A stretch of 64,000 nucleotides of DNA from Rhodoblastus sp. 17X3. GTDB lineage: Bacteria > Pseudomonadota > Alphaproteobacteria > Rhizobiales > Beijerinckiaceae. The stretch covers positions 248,001-312,000 of the forward strand of contig NZ_JASHHX010000002.1 of assembly GCF_030056575.1 (NCBI RefSeq). Reading direction: 5' to 3'. Positions 36,934-46,115 of the stretch are shown here, one piece after another. Each line of letters begins with the position of its first letter. Position 1 is the stretch's first letter. Under the pieces are notes generated by a model. It was not told where the DNA came from, did no database searches, and worked only from the letters and a program-made list of their open reading frames with translations. A program made the position numbers and the translations under genes.

Positions 36934-37485
36934 CTAATTCCTCGCGCCGCCAGACGCGAGCCAGGCCGCATAAACGCCAACATCCTTCGGCCAATCGGCG
37001 ATGATTGCGTCAAACTTGGCGTGATCGCCAGCAAACAGCGCGCGCGACGCCTCCTCGAACCCGGCGAAATCCCCGGCCATCGCCGACATGAACCCATAGG
37101 CTGCATCCCGGGCCTCCCTCTGGCGGTCGGATGCTCCTGCCTCCCTTCGAGCCTGATCGACAAGTTTGCGAAGGACTACGGACGCGCCGCCGGGTTGGCC
37201 GTTTAGCCAATCCCAGTGACGCGGCAGCAGCGTGATTTCTCGCGACACGACACCCAACTTGGGCCGGCCGCGTCCACGTGTTTCCGCGGCAGGGGCAAGT
37301 GGCGACGCCGCGCGCGGCGCGAGATCGATCTGACGACCTGTCGCGTCGTCGAAGATCAAGAGGCGCAGCGTGGGGTCGCTCCCCGCAACTCTGCTGGCTG
37401 CGTCGGCTATATCGTCGCGCGGCCCGCTGGCGACGCGACGAAAGCCCGCGAAGAGCGTACAGGAATCGATATCAAACGTGTTCAT
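36934..37485 (-). CDS. DUF2239 family protein, possible ribbon-helix-helix regulator
   Basis: 183 aa from the ATG at 37485. I recognise the DUF2239 pattern: CTLFAGFRRVASG at the N-terminus, LRLLIFDDATGRQIDL, then GRGRPKLGVVSREITLLPRHW followed by a helix GGASVVLRKLVDQARR (about 72-115) and a C-terminal helical region. The central part (basic GRPK, short strand, two helices) resembles a ribbon-helix-helix fold, so DNA binding is plausible but is my inference. A strong promoter with two palindromic sites lies immediately upstream. An extra 26 codons upstream would overlap that promoter and are rejected. Confidence 0.75.
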   Translation of the reverse strand: MNTFDIDSCTLFAGFRRVASGPRDDIADAASRVAGSDPTLRLLIFDDATGRQIDLAPRAASPLAPAAETRGRGRPKLGVVSREITLLPRHWDWLNGQPGGASVVLRKLVDQARREAGASDRQREARDAAYGFMSAMAGDFAGFEEASRALFAGDHAKFDAIIADWPKDVGVYAAWLASGGARN

Positions 37486-37513
37486 CGGAGCGGCGCCTTT
37501 CTTTGCAGCGCAA

Positions 37514-37554
37514 ATTATACCCGGATAAAATGATATTGCAATTCTACCCGGGTG
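37514..37554 (-). promoter_or_regulatory. DUF2239 promoter with paired palindromic operator sites
   Basis: On the minus strand TTGCAA (37536-37541) and a perfect TATAAT (37514-37519) are 16 bp apart, about 30 bp upstream of the DUF2239 ATG. Two near-identical palindromes flank them: TACCCGGATA (37518-37527), overlapping the -10, and TACCCGGGTG (37545-37554), just upstream of the -35. Both are one mismatch from the perfect palindrome TACCCGGGTA, and their starts are 27 bp apart. This is the layout of a repressible promoter. The regulator is not known to me. Confidence 0.65.
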
Positions 37555-37676
37555 TTTTTTCATCCTTGACCTTCGGGCCGTGTGAAGCGAAATGTGCCGG
37601 GTTGAACACGGCGGAAAGAGCCGCCGTTGCGGTGCGCAGCTGCGCGAGCCCGCTTCTTTCCCATTGATCGGTGTAG

Positions 37677-39077
37677 ATGACTTTACCTTCCAGACCCGTG
37701 CACATCGTCGGCGGCGGCCTCGCGGGCTCTGAAGCCGCCTGGCAGATCGCGCGCGCCGGCGTTCCCGTCATACTGCATGAAATGCGGCCCGAGCGCGCGA
37801 CGGACGCGCACAAGACGGGCTTCTGCGCGGAGCTGGTCTGCTCCAATTCCTTCCGCTCCGACGACGCCGGGACCAATGCCGTCGGCGTGCTCCACCGCGA
37901 GATGCGGGCGATGGAATCGCTCATCATGCGCTGCGCCGATTCCCATCAGGTGCCGGCGGGCGGCGCGTTGGCGGTGGACCGCGACGGCTTCGCCGCAGCG
38001 GTAACGGCGGCATTGGAGGCCGAACCGCTGATCGAGATCCGCCGCGAAGAGATCGCTGGCCTGCCGCCTTCGGAATGGGACAATGTCATCATCGCCTCCG
38101 GCCCGCTGACCTCGCCGGCGCTGGCGCAGGCCATCGGCGCGCTGACAGGCGAGGCGGAACTGGCCTTTTACGACGCCATCGCGCCGATCGTACATTTCGA
38201 CTCGATCGACATGGACAAGGCCTGGCTGCAATCACGCTATGACAAGGCCGGACCGGGCGGCACGGGCGCGGATTACGTCAATTGCCCACTCGACCGCGAG
38301 CAATATGAGGCCTTTGTCACGTCCTTGATCGAAGGTCCCAAGACGGAATTCAAGGATTTCGAGAAGACACCCTATTTCGACGGCTGCCTGCCGATCGAGG
38401 TCATGGCCGAGCGCGGGCGCGAAACCCTGCGCCACGGTCCGATGAAGCCAGTGGGCCTGACCAACCCGCACAACCCGACCGTCAAGGCTTACGCGATTGT
38501 TCAGCTTAGGCAGGATAACGCTCTGGGAACGCTGTATAATATGGTCGGATTCCAGACCAAGCTGCTCTATGGCGCGCAGGTCGAGACCTTCCGGAAGATA
38601 CCCGGCCTGGAGCGCGCGGAATTCGCGCGGCTTGGCGGCCTCCACCGCAACACCTTCCTCAATTCTCCCAAGGTTCTGGATAAAGCCTTGCGGCTCAAGG
38701 CCCAGCCGCGCCTGCGCTTTGCGGGCCAGATCACCGGCTGCGAAGGCTATGTCGAGAGCGCGGCGGTCGGCCTGATCGCCGGGCGCATGGCGGCTTTGGA
38801 GCGCCTCGGGCGCGAACTGCCGGCGCCGCCGCTGACCACAGCCATCGGCGCCCTGCTCAACCACATCACCGGGGGCCATATCGAGACCATCGACGCCGGG
38901 CCGCGCAGCTTCCAGCCGATGAATGTCAATTTCGGCCTGTTCCCACCGCTCGACTTCACGCCCAAGGCGGAGGGCGGGAAGAGATTGCGCGGGCCGGAAA
39001 AGGCCGTCGCCAAGAAGCGCGCCCTTTCGGCGCGGGCGGAAGAGGATCTGCGCGGATGGCTGTCAGCCGCGCAATGA
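37677..39077 (+). CDS. trmFO: tRNA (uracil-5-)-methyltransferase TrmFO
   Basis: FAD- and methylenetetrahydrofolate-dependent enzyme that makes m5U54 in the tRNA T-loop. 466 aa. FAD-binding [16 protein letters not shown] at the N-terminus, [15 protein letters not shown] with the conserved cysteines, [12 protein letters not shown], and [20 protein letters not shown] near the C-terminus. The C-terminus carries an extra basic Lys/Arg-rich tail. Divergent from the DUF2239 promoter region. Confidence 0.96.
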   Translation: MTLPSRPVHIVGGGLAGSEAAWQIARAGVPVILHEMRPERATDAHKTGFCAELVCSNSFRSDDAGTNAVGVLHREMRAMESLIMRCADSHQVPAGGALAVDRDGFAAAVTAALEAEPLIEIRREEIAGLPPSEWDNVIIASGPLTSPALAQAIGALTGEAELAFYDAIAPIVHFDSIDMDKAWLQSRYDKAGPGGTGADYVNCPLDREQYEAFVTSLIEGPKTEFKDFEKTPYFDGCLPIEVMAERGRETLRHGPMKPVGLTNPHNPTVKAYAIVQLRQDNALGTLYNMVGFQTKLLYGAQVETFRKIPGLERAEFARLGGLHRNTFLNSPKVLDKALRLKAQPRLRFAGQITGCEGYVESAAVGLIAGRMAALERLGRELPAPPLTTAIGALLNHITGGHIETIDAGPRSFQPMNVNFGLFPPLDFTPKAEGGKRLRGPEKAVAKKRALSARAEEDLRGWLSAAQ

Positions 39078-39092
39078 GCCTGTCTCCGCCGC

Positions 39093-39407
39093 TTACAGCG
39101 AGACGTAGACGAATTTCGGCCCTTTGAGAGCCGGATAATTCTCGCGCAGGGCCTTGGCGATCTTGCCCACCAGGGTCTTGTCGCTGGCCGCCGAGGGGCC
39201 GACGAAATCCGTTCCGGTCATCCACGTCTCGAAAAAGCAGTGCAGGCCTTCGTCATAGTCCGGACCGGTCGGATTGGCGCTCTTGTCGGAAAGCGACGCA
39301 ATCCCGGCGGGATTGACCTCCAGCCGCCAGTCGCGATCGTCTCTTTGGGACGCCAGAAGTTTGGCAAGATCGGCGTCGGTCCAGTTTCCCTTGAGGTCGA
39401 GCGTCAT
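39093..39407 (-). CDS. Conserved-looking small hypothetical protein
   Basis: 104 aa from the ATG at 39407, with CAGGGATC upstream. I do not recognise the family. It is soluble and mixed alpha/beta, with WRLEVNPAGIASLS, a CFFETWMTGTDFVG centre and a lysine-rich end, LKGPKFVYVSL. Codon use looks like that of its neighbours. The stop lies 15 bp from the end of trmFO, so the two converge. An upstream extension to 39530 has no ribosome-binding site. Confidence 0.6.
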   Translation of the reverse strand: MTLDLKGNWTDADLAKLLASQRDDRDWRLEVNPAGIASLSDKSANPTGPDYDEGLHCFFETWMTGTDFVGPSAASDKTLVGKIAKALRENYPALKGPKFVYVSL

Positions 39408-39610
39408 GGTTTGATCCCTGTTCCGTGGCTTCCAGCCGCCGCCGCGCGACGCCTGTAGCGAAAGCGACACGTGCCGGACGAAGCAGAGAATGGGCCAAGG
39501 TCGAGCGACGCCCGCGAGGCCGCCGCTCAAAGCCCAAGGGCTGCGGATCTCGGGAAATCGGGCGCGGCATGAACCTTGATTGGCCTGGACGCCATTGTCG
39601 CGAGACCGCC

Positions 39611-40276
39611 ATGCCAGAAATCATCGAAGGTCCGAAACTCGCCGCGCTTTCCTGCGGCAAGCCGGTATATCTTGTCGTCATGCTTCATGGCGAGGGCGAG
39701 AAGGGCCAGGATATGGCCGATCTGGCGCTCGGCTGGGCGCCCGGCATGATCAAGGCCGATTTCATCGCCCTTGAGGCGCCCTTCCGCGACGCTCACGGAC
39801 GCGCGGTCTGGCGCGATCCGGCGCGGCCCGGCGATTCCATCGCCGAAGCCGCCATGGCGCTCGACGCCTATCTCGACGAACAATTGGCGCGGACCCGCCT
39901 GCCCGCCTCGCATGTCGCTCTGGTCGGCTTTGGCGAAGGCGCCGAACTGGCGCTTGATGTCGGCCTGCGCCGGCCGGAGCCTTTTGCGGCTTTGGTTGGC
40001 TTTTCCGGCGCCTATTACGCCTCCGGCCTGCCGGTACGGGAGTTTTCCGCCGCGCCGACCCTTCTCGTCCACGGCGAGGCCGATGGCGAAGCGCCCTTTT
40101 CCGGCATGCTCGCGCTCAAGGAGGCGCTGAAGGCGCGCGGGGCGCCCGTCTGGAGCTTCAAGCGCCCCGGACTCGGCCATGAGATCGACGGCGAGGGCGC
40201 GGACGCGGCCGGCGCTTTTCTCGCCCGCCATGTCAAACATCAGAATCCGCAACGTCAGGCAGTCGACCACGGCTGA
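39611..40276 (+). CDS. Carboxylesterase/phospholipase-fold protein lacking the nucleophile serine
   Basis: 221 aa from the ATG at 39611. The fold matches the alpha/beta-hydrolase carboxylesterase (AB_hydrolase_2) group: YLVVMLHGEGEKGQDM, HVALVGFGEGAELALD, LLVHGEADGEAPF, and RPGLGHEID. Asp158 and His190 of the triad are in place, but the nucleophile elbow, normally GFSQG, reads GFGEG (G108, codon GGC). The protein is therefore probably not a serine hydrolase and may be a binding protein or use another chemistry. It opens a short plus-strand run with two tiny genes. Confidence 0.8.
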   Translation: MPEIIEGPKLAALSCGKPVYLVVMLHGEGEKGQDMADLALGWAPGMIKADFIALEAPFRDAHGRAVWRDPARPGDSIAEAAMALDAYLDEQLARTRLPASHVALVGFGEGAELALDVGLRRPEPFAALVGFSGAYYASGLPVREFSAAPTLLVHGEADGEAPFSGMLALKEALKARGAPVWSFKRPGLGHEIDGEGADAAGAFLARHVKHQNPQRQAVDHG

Positions 40277-40299
40277 CAAGTCGCAACTGGAGCCAATCC

Positions 40300-40506
40300 A
40301 TGCCGATGAACGAAGAAGATATCCAGCCCGGCAAGTGCTATTCGGCCGGCGCCGAGAATTACAAAGTCCTGTCGATCACCCGGCAGATCGTCACCTATCA
40401 GGCCTGGCCAAAAGGCGGCAAGTTCAGCCCCCTGCGCATCAATTGCGGCCTGAAGGCCTTCGCCGCCGCCGTCCGCAAGGAAATTGCCTGTCCCGCCGGC
40501 ATATAG
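40300..40506 (+). CDS. Small hypothetical protein
   Basis: 68 aa, with GGAGCCA before the ATG and 23 bp after the esterase-like gene. No family recognised. The sequence looks like a compact beta-rich domain (YSAGAENYKVLSITRQIVTY, FSPLRINCGLKAFAAAV). Reading frame, spacing and ribosome-binding site favour a real gene. Confidence 0.6.
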   Translation: MPMNEEDIQPGKCYSAGAENYKVLSITRQIVTYQAWPKGGKFSPLRINCGLKAFAAAVRKEIACPAGI

Positions 40507-40580
40507 CGCGACGTCTTGCCGAAACTCCGTCGTTCGGGCGTCATGCGCCCGCGCTAGTCTCCCGGAAAATGGAGACGCAC

Positions 40581-40814
40581 ATGGCGGAAGATCTCGACCA
40601 TCTCGACGAATTGCAGGGCGCCTACAAGGCCGCTGTCGAGGAATGGATCGCGGCGATCAAGCATGAAGAAGATCTCGCCACGGTCGATCACGATGTCGCG
40701 AAGATCGACCTGTGGGAACAGGCGCATTTCGACGAAGACGCGATCCGTTCGAAGGTGAAGGCCGCGAAAAAGCGCTATGAAGACGCGCTGCGCGAGAACA
40801 TCTACGGATTTTAG
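40581..40814 (+). CDS. Small acidic helical hypothetical protein
   Basis: 77 aa from the ATG at 40581, which has GGAG six bases upstream; an ATG at 40569 would add four residues. Almost wholly helical and acidic, with aromatic residues near the end (KKRYEDALRENIYGF). Probably forms a helical hairpin. Family unknown. Its TAG stop overlaps the TAA of the opposite gene. Confidence 0.6.
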   Translation: MAEDLDHLDELQGAYKAAVEEWIAAIKHEEDLATVDHDVAKIDLWEQAHFDEDAIRSKVKAAKKRYEDALRENIYGF

Positions 40815-41686
40815 AGCCTGTTGCGCCACAGCGCCCATTGGCGGCGCCAGAGCGGAACATCGACGAGCGTCAAATAAGGGTCGTAATCCCGGCGCTCCAT
40901 TTCGCGCAGGTAAAGTTCGGGCAGTGTGAGAAGGCGGAAAGCCTCGCGTCCGGATCTTGGCAGGGAGAGAAGGCTATGTTTCGCTTTGCCGATATTGTCG
41001 CGCGCCAGAGCCCGCAGCTCCGCCAGAGCCGCAGTGATGGCGGGATTTTTTTCGCGGGCGAAAAAGTCGCCCGCCGTCAGCCCGTGCCGGGCCAGAAGGT
41101 CGCCCGGAAGGTAGCATTGCCGCTGCGCGACGTGCCAGGGCAGCGCCCGCAGCAGGCCGACGAGCGCAAAAGCGCGGCCGGCGTGACGCGCGGCCAGCGC
41201 CTCGGCCTCCCCGGCTCCACCCCCACCCCCCGAGCCCCCTATGATATGGGACGCAAGCGCAAACAGAGCCGAACAGGTCTCGTCGCAATAATGATCGAGA
41301 AAGGCCATGTCCGGCGCAGGGTCTTCGTAAAGGTCGAAGCGCCGCGCATCTAACGCGTCCAGCAGAACCTGACGCGGCAGGCCGCGGCTTTCCACGGTGG
41401 CGAGCAGCGCGTCCGCGACGGGATGGGCGCGCAGGTCGCCGCGCGGTTCGGCGCCTTCCAGAGAGTCGAGGGCGTCGATCCACCATTGCAGGCGCATTTC
41501 GCCCAGCATCGGCTGCGTGACCAGGCTCCGGATGCGCGCAATCTCGGCGTTGAAGGCATAGAGCGCGAAGAGATGCGGCCGCGCCGCCTCCGGCGCGAAC
41601 AGGCAGGCGAGCCAGCGGTCGCGGTCGCTCTCGCGCAGGGCTGCGCCGCAGAGCGCATAATGCTCGGCCAGCCGGTCGGCCGTCAC
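40811..41686 (-). CDS. NDUFAF6-like squalene/phytoene synthase-fold protein
   Basis: 291 aa. The start is GTG 41684-41686, fixed by the GTGA overlap with the upstream gene. Trans-isoprenyl synthase fold, but the first aspartate-rich motif reads LYAFNAEIARIR and continues GEMRLQWWIDAL, close to the mitochondrial complex I assembly factor NDUFAF6. The second region, LDHYCDETCSALF, lacks the usual DxxxD. Catalysis of prenyl condensation is therefore unlikely, and a role in complex I assembly is inferred from the human relative. A glycine run (GGSGGGGGAG) sits in the middle. Confidence 0.78.
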   Translation of the reverse strand: MTADRLAEHYALCGAALRESDRDRWLACLFAPEAARPHLFALYAFNAEIARIRSLVTQPMLGEMRLQWWIDALDSLEGAEPRGDLRAHPVADALLATVESRGLPRQVLLDALDARRFDLYEDPAPDMAFLDHYCDETCSALFALASHIIGGSGGGGGAGEAEALAARHAGRAFALVGLLRALPWHVAQRQCYLPGDLLARHGLTAGDFFAREKNPAITAALAELRALARDNIGKAKHSLLSLPRSGREAFRLLTLPELYLREMERRDYDPYLTLVDVPLWRRQWALWRNRL

Positions 41687-42477
41687 AGGCTCAACCGCAT
41701 GAAGTCATAGGCCGGCTCGACATTTTCCGGCAAATTCCGGCGCAGCGTCTCGTAATCCAGATCGGTGTGGAGATTGGTCAGCACCGCCCGTTTGGGCTTG
41801 AAATGCGCGATCAACTCCAGCGTCTCGCCGACCGAAAGATGGCTCGGATGAAGGCGGTGGCGGAGGGCGTCGACGATCCAGAGATCAAGATTTTCCAGAT
41901 ATTGCGCGCTCTCCGGCGGGATATATTTCACATCCGGCGTATAGGCGCAGGCGCCGAAGCGAAACCCGAGCGCGTCTATGTCGCCATGATTGAGACGGAA
42001 CGGCATGGTTTCGATCTCGCCCGCGGGACCGCCATGGAAGAACGGTCGGCCATAATGGATGAAATGCGGGATCAGCAGGGGCGGATAATTGCTGCCCGGC
42101 GGCGTCTCGAACAGGTAGTCGAAGCGCAGTCCGACAGATTTCCAGGTCGGCTGGTCGAGATAGGTGGCGATCTTGCGGTGCATCTCCATGGTCAGCGGGC
42201 GAAGATCGTCGAGCCCGTGGATGTGATCGGCATGGGCATGGGTGAGCAGCAACGCGTCAATGCTCTGAACGTTCGCCAGCAGCAATTGCTCGCGCAAGTC
42301 GGGGCCGGCGTCCACCAGCAGCCGGGTCGGCTCGCGCTCGCCGCGCTTCTCCACCAGAATGGCGCAGCGGCGGCGGCGGTTCTTGGGGTTGCGCGGGTCG
42401 CACGCGCCCCAGCCCTGCGCCACCCGGGGCACCCCCGCCGACGAGGCGCAGCCCAATATGGTGATGTCGAGGCTCAT
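41683..42477 (-). CDS. PhnP-like MBL-fold metallohydrolase
   Basis: 264 aa. The metallo-beta-lactamase metal site THAHADHIHGLDDLR is near residues 80-95, with further ligands in LNHGD and LDLWIVDALR. The N-terminus ILGCASSAGVPR and CDPRNPKNRRRR, and the LTNLHTDLDYE segment, match the phosphoribosyl 1,2-cyclic phosphodiesterase (PhnP) branch often found after tatD. The substrate is not proven; there are no phosphonate genes nearby. ATGA overlap with tatD. Confidence 0.85.
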   Translation of the reverse strand: MSLDITILGCASSAGVPRVAQGWGACDPRNPKNRRRRCAILVEKRGEREPTRLLVDAGPDLREQLLLANVQSIDALLLTHAHADHIHGLDDLRPLTMEMHRKIATYLDQPTWKSVGLRFDYLFETPPGSNYPPLLIPHFIHYGRPFFHGGPAGEIETMPFRLNHGDIDALGFRFGACAYTPDVKYIPPESAQYLENLDLWIVDALRHRLHPSHLSVGETLELIAHFKPKRAVLTNLHTDLDYETLRRNLPENVEPAYDFMRLSL

Positions 42478-43259
42478 GCGGCGAGCGGCGGCATTTTATC
42501 GAACAGCCGCAGGGCGTTGGCCGTCGTCACCGCCGCCAGTTGTTCGGGCGTGATTTTCTTGACCTCGGCCAGCACCTTGGCCGTCGCGGCGACATAGGCC
42601 GGCTCATTGGTCTTGCCGCGATAAGGCGTCGGCGCAAGGAAGGGCGCGTCGGTCTCAACGAGAATACGGTCCAGAGGCACGATCTCCGCGACGTCGCGCA
42701 GCTCCTGGGAATTCTTGAAGGTCACGATGCCGGAAAAGGAGATGTAGAGGCCGAGTTTCAGCGCCGCTTCCGCCAGCGCGCGGCTGGAAGAAAAGCAATG
42801 CAGGAGCGCCTTGAACGGACCCTTGGCGGTTTCTTCCGTCAGGATCGCCGCCATGTCCTCGTCGGCGTCGCGGGTATGGATCACCAGCGGCAGGCCCGTT
42901 TTCCGCGCCGCGTCGATATGGGCGCGGAACACCCGATGGGCGAGATCGCGCGGCGCGCGGTCGTAGAAATAATCGAGCCCGGCCTCGCCGATGGCGACGC
43001 ATTTGTCATGCTCCGCCAGAGCCGCGATCTCGACGGCGGAAAATTCGCGCTCGTCGAGCGCGTGATTGGGATGGGTGCCGACCGAGCAATAAATGTTTTC
43101 ATCGCTCTCGGCGATTTCGCGAATGGCGCCGAATTTCTCGATCTCGGTGCAGATGGTGATCATCCGCCCCACTCCGGCGGCTCGCGCGCGGGCAAGCACG
43201 GCGTCGCGCTCTTTCGTCAGTTCCGGGAAATCGAGATGGCAATGCGTGTCGATCAGCAT
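42474..43259 (-). CDS. tatD: TatD family metal-dependent hydrolase
   Basis: 261 aa TIM-barrel nuclease-like protein. Metal ligands: DTHCHLDFPE at the N-terminus, GEAGLDYFYD, IHTRDAD, HCFS and ETDAPFLAP. Relatives show 3'-5' exonuclease activity and work in DNA quality control or apoptosis. The metG-tatD-MBL order is widely conserved. Coupled to metG by TGATG. Confidence 0.92.
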   Translation of the reverse strand: MLIDTHCHLDFPELTKERDAVLARARAAGVGRMITICTEIEKFGAIREIAESDENIYCSVGTHPNHALDEREFSAVEIAALAEHDKCVAIGEAGLDYFYDRAPRDLAHRVFRAHIDAARKTGLPLVIHTRDADEDMAAILTEETAKGPFKALLHCFSSSRALAEAALKLGLYISFSGIVTFKNSQELRDVAEIVPLDRILVETDAPFLAPTPYRGKTNEPAYVAATAKVLAEVKKITPEQLAAVTTANALRLFDKMPPLAA

Positions 43260-44827
43260 CAGGAAACCGCTCCTCTAGCGGGCGCCTCTTCCGCCTCGAC
43301 ATAGCGCGGGAAGATCGGCGACGGCGCGGGAAGGTCCGCGCCCGCAAACAGCCGGTGCTCCGGCCTGGCGTAGACATAGTCGCGTTCGTCCGCGCGAACA
43401 GAGAGCAGGTCGAGCAATTTTCCTGCCGCCTCCGGAACGAAGGGCTGGCAGAGGATGCCGACGACGCGCAGCGTCTCGATGGTCACAAAGAGCACCGAAT
43501 CGCGCCGCGTCGGATTGGTCTTGGTCAGCTTCCATGGCTCCTGCCCGGCGAAATAGCGATTGGCCTCGCCGACCACGGCCCAGATCTCGGCCAAGGCCTG
43601 ATGCGGGGCATAGACGATCATGGCGGCGCGCGCCTTTGCCACGGCCTCATAGGCCTTGGCCAGCATTTCAGCATCGGCGGGCTCGACCTCGCCCTGTTCC
43701 GGGACCTTCGCGCCGCAATTCTTGGCGATCATCGAAAGCGAACGCTGCGCCAGATTGCCGAGATCATTGGCGAGATCGGCATTGATGCGCTGGACGATGG
43801 CCTCATGCGAATAATTGCCATCCTGGCCGAAGGGCACTTCGCGCAGGAAGAAATAGCGCAAGGCGTCGACGCCATAATGGTCCGCCAGCGCGATCGGGTC
43901 GATGACATTGCCGACCGACTTCGACATTTTCTCGCCGCGATTGAACAGGAAGCCGTGGACGACGATCTGCTTTGGCAAGGGAAGGTCCGCCGATAGCAGG
44001 AAGGCCGGCCAGAAAATCGCGTGGAAACGGGTGATGTCCTTGCCGATGACATGGGCGTCGCAGGGCCAGAATTTTTTTCGTGGGCTGTCGTCGAACCAGC
44101 CGGTCGCCGTAAGATAGTTTGTCAGGGCGTCGACCCAGACATACATCACATGGCGCTCGTCGCCGGGCACGGGAATGCCCCAGTCGAAGGTGGTGCGGCT
44201 GATGGACAGGTCCTTCAGGCCCCGCTTCACAAAGGCGACGATCTCGTTGCGGTATTTTTCGGGCGTGACGAAATCCGGATTAGCCTCGTAATGGGCCAGC
44301 AGCTTTTCGGCATAATTGGAGAGGCGGAAGAAATAGCTCTCCTCCTCGACCCATTCGACCGGCGTGCCGGTGGGCGCGAATTTACGCCCTTCCGCATTCG
44401 CGGTCAGTTCGCCTTCGTCGTAATAGGCCTCGTCGCGGACCGAATACCATCCGGAATATTTCGACAGGTAAATGTCGCCCTTGGCCGCCATGCGGCGCCA
44501 GATTTCCTGCACCGTCGCCTTGTGGCGCGGCTGCGTCGTGCGCACCACATCGTCGGCGGCGGCGTTGAGCTTCTCGCCCATTTCCATAAATTGCGCGGCG
44601 GTGCGGTCAGCGAGCGCGAGCGGGGTCAGGCCGTCCCGCGTTGCCGTCTGCTGCATCTTCAGGCCGTGCTCGTCCATGCCCGTCACGAACAGCACGTCGC
44701 GCCCGTCGAGCCGGTTGAAGCGGGCGAAGGCGTCGGTCGCGATGCGCTCATAGGCGTGGCCGATATGCGGCGCGCCATTGGCGTAGGGAATCGCGGTCGT
44801 GATGTAAAAACTGGCGCGTTCGGACAT
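43259..44827 (-). CDS. metG: Methionyl-tRNA synthetase
   Basis: Charges tRNA-Met. 522 aa from the ATG at 44827 ([18 protein letters not shown]), preceded by GGAG at slightly long spacing; an ATG seven codons earlier has no ribosome-binding site. Class I signatures: the HIGH motif APHIGHAYE and [10 protein letters not shown]. It lacks the four-cysteine zinc knuckle of the E. coli type and has no C-terminal tRNA-binding extension, fitting the shorter bacterial form. It lies between queA and tatD. Confidence 0.97.
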   Translation of the reverse strand: MSERASFYITTAIPYANGAPHIGHAYERIATDAFARFNRLDGRDVLFVTGMDEHGLKMQQTATRDGLTPLALADRTAAQFMEMGEKLNAAADDVVRTTQPRHKATVQEIWRRMAAKGDIYLSKYSGWYSVRDEAYYDEGELTANAEGRKFAPTGTPVEWVEEESYFFRLSNYAEKLLAHYEANPDFVTPEKYRNEIVAFVKRGLKDLSISRTTFDWGIPVPGDERHVMYVWVDALTNYLTATGWFDDSPRKKFWPCDAHVIGKDITRFHAIFWPAFLLSADLPLPKQIVVHGFLFNRGEKMSKSVGNVIDPIALADHYGVDALRYFFLREVPFGQDGNYSHEAIVQRINADLANDLGNLAQRSLSMIAKNCGAKVPEQGEVEPADAEMLAKAYEAVAKARAAMIVYAPHQALAEIWAVVGEANRYFAGQEPWKLTKTNPTRRDSVLFVTIETLRVVGILCQPFVPEAAGKLLDLLSVRADERDYVYARPEHRLFAGADLPAPSPIFPRYVEAEEAPARGAVS

Positions 44828-44925
44828 GTGCTGGAATTTCTCCGTCATAAGGCCGTGAAACTAGAGAATGGCGCGCGGGAGGAAAAGGGTTTTCGCACCG
44901 CAGGGGCGTTGAAAGCGCACCCGCC

Positions 44926-46011
44926 TCAGCCGCGCAGCAGCAGGCAGGCGTCGCCATAGGAATAGAAGCGATAGCGCTCCTTGATGGCGTGGGCGTAGGC
45001 CGCTCGCATCCGCTCAAGCCCCGCGAAGGCGCTGACCAACATGAAAAGGGTCGAGCGCGGCAGATGGAAATTGGTCATGAGCGCGTCCACGGCGCGGAAT
45101 TCATAGCCGGGCGTGATGAAGATCGCAGTGTCGCCAGCAAAGGGCATGATTTCGCCAGAGGGCGCGGCGGCGCTTTCCAGAATGCGCAGCGAAGTGGTGC
45201 CAACCGCGATGACGCGCCCGCCCGCCGCCCGCGCCGCATTGAGCCGCGCGGCGACATCGGCGTCGATCGATCCCCATTCCGAGTGCATGACATGATCGGC
45301 GGTGTCTTCGGCCTTGACCGGCAGAAAGGTGCCCGCGCCGACCAGCAGCGTCACTTTTTCTACTGCGGCGCCGGCTGCGCGCGCGGCGGCGACCAGTTCG
45401 GGCGTGAAATGCAGCCCCGCCGTGGGCGCGGCGACGGCGCCCGACTTCTCGGCGAACAGGGTCTGGTAATCGCGCGCGTCCTTCTCGTCCTCGGCGCGCC
45501 GCGCGGCGATATAAGGCGGCAGCGGCATGTGGCCGACCGCCAGAATGGCGTCGTCGAGCGCCGGGCCGGACAGGTTGAAGGCGAGCAGCGCCTCGCCCTC
45601 GTTGCGCTCCACGACCTCGGCCCAGAGCGCGCCAGCCTGGCAGGCGGCGCCCTCCCCCGGCTCGCCGAAAATAACCTTTTCGCCGGGCTTCAGCTTCTTG
45701 GCGGGACGCACGAAGGCGCGCCAGCGGTAGCCATCCTCGCGCTTGTGCAAGGTGACGTCGATGCGCGCAACTGCGTCGCCGCGCCTGCGCCAGCCGAATA
45801 GTTGCGCCGGAATGACCTTGGCGTCATTGACCACGAGCACATCGCCCGGCCGCAGGAATTGAGGCAGGTCGCGCACGAAAGCGTCCTGGAACCGGGCGTC
45901 CTGAAAACTCTGCGGCGCCACGACCAGAAGCCGCGCGGATTCCTTCGGCTCGGCAGGCCGCAAGGCGATCCGCTCCGGAGGAAGATCGAAATCGAACAGG
46001 TCTACACGCAC
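44926..46011 (-). CDS. queA: S-adenosylmethionine:tRNA ribosyltransferase-isomerase
   Basis: Transfers the ribosyl part of SAM to preQ1-tRNA to form epoxyqueuosine. 361 aa with a GTG start (46009-46011) and AAGG about ten bases upstream. Diagnostic segments: [54 protein letters not shown] and [17 protein letters not shown]. It follows Tgt in the pathway, but tgt is 43 kb away instead of adjacent. A terminator separates it from the gene upstream, so it should have its own promoter in 46012-46065. Confidence 0.97.
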   Translation of the reverse strand: MRVDLFDFDLPPERIALRPAEPKESARLLVVAPQSFQDARFQDAFVRDLPQFLRPGDVLVVNDAKVIPAQLFGWRRRGDAVARIDVTLHKREDGYRWRAFVRPAKKLKPGEKVIFGEPGEGAACQAGALWAEVVERNEGEALLAFNLSGPALDDAILAVGHMPLPPYIAARRAEDEKDARDYQTLFAEKSGAVAAPTAGLHFTPELVAAARAAGAAVEKVTLLVGAGTFLPVKAEDTADHVMHSEWGSIDADVAARLNAARAAGGRVIAVGTTSLRILESAAAPSGEIMPFAGDTAIFITPGYEFRAVDALMTNFHLPRSTLFMLVSAFAGLERMRAAYAHAIKERYRFYSYGDACLLLRG

Positions 46012-46065
46012 GCGTCTTCGCCTTATGTTGAGGCTGCGGTCATAAAGCGCGCGTCCAAAAAGCTC

Positions 46066-46094
46066 AAAAGAAAAACCCCGCCGGAGCGGGGTTT
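46066..46094 (-). terminator. Rho-independent terminator of the BTLCP gene
   Basis: A 9-bp perfect stem (AAACCCCGC at 46073-46081 with GCGGGGTTT at 46086-46094) is followed on the minus strand by TTTTTCTTTT. It lies 22 bp after the cysteine peptidase stop and before queA, both on the minus strand. Confidence 0.88.
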
Positions 46095-46115
46095 CTCATC
46101 TGCCGTATGGGCCGA

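Noticed and set aside
37486-37563. N-terminal extension of the DUF2239 protein
   Set aside because: It would be encoded by the promoter itself (TTGCAA/TATAAT and both palindromes).
40811-41686. Hopanoid or carotenoid synthase (HpnC/HpnD/CrtB)
   Set aside because: The aspartate-rich motifs needed for catalysis are missing and no other isoprenoid genes are nearby.
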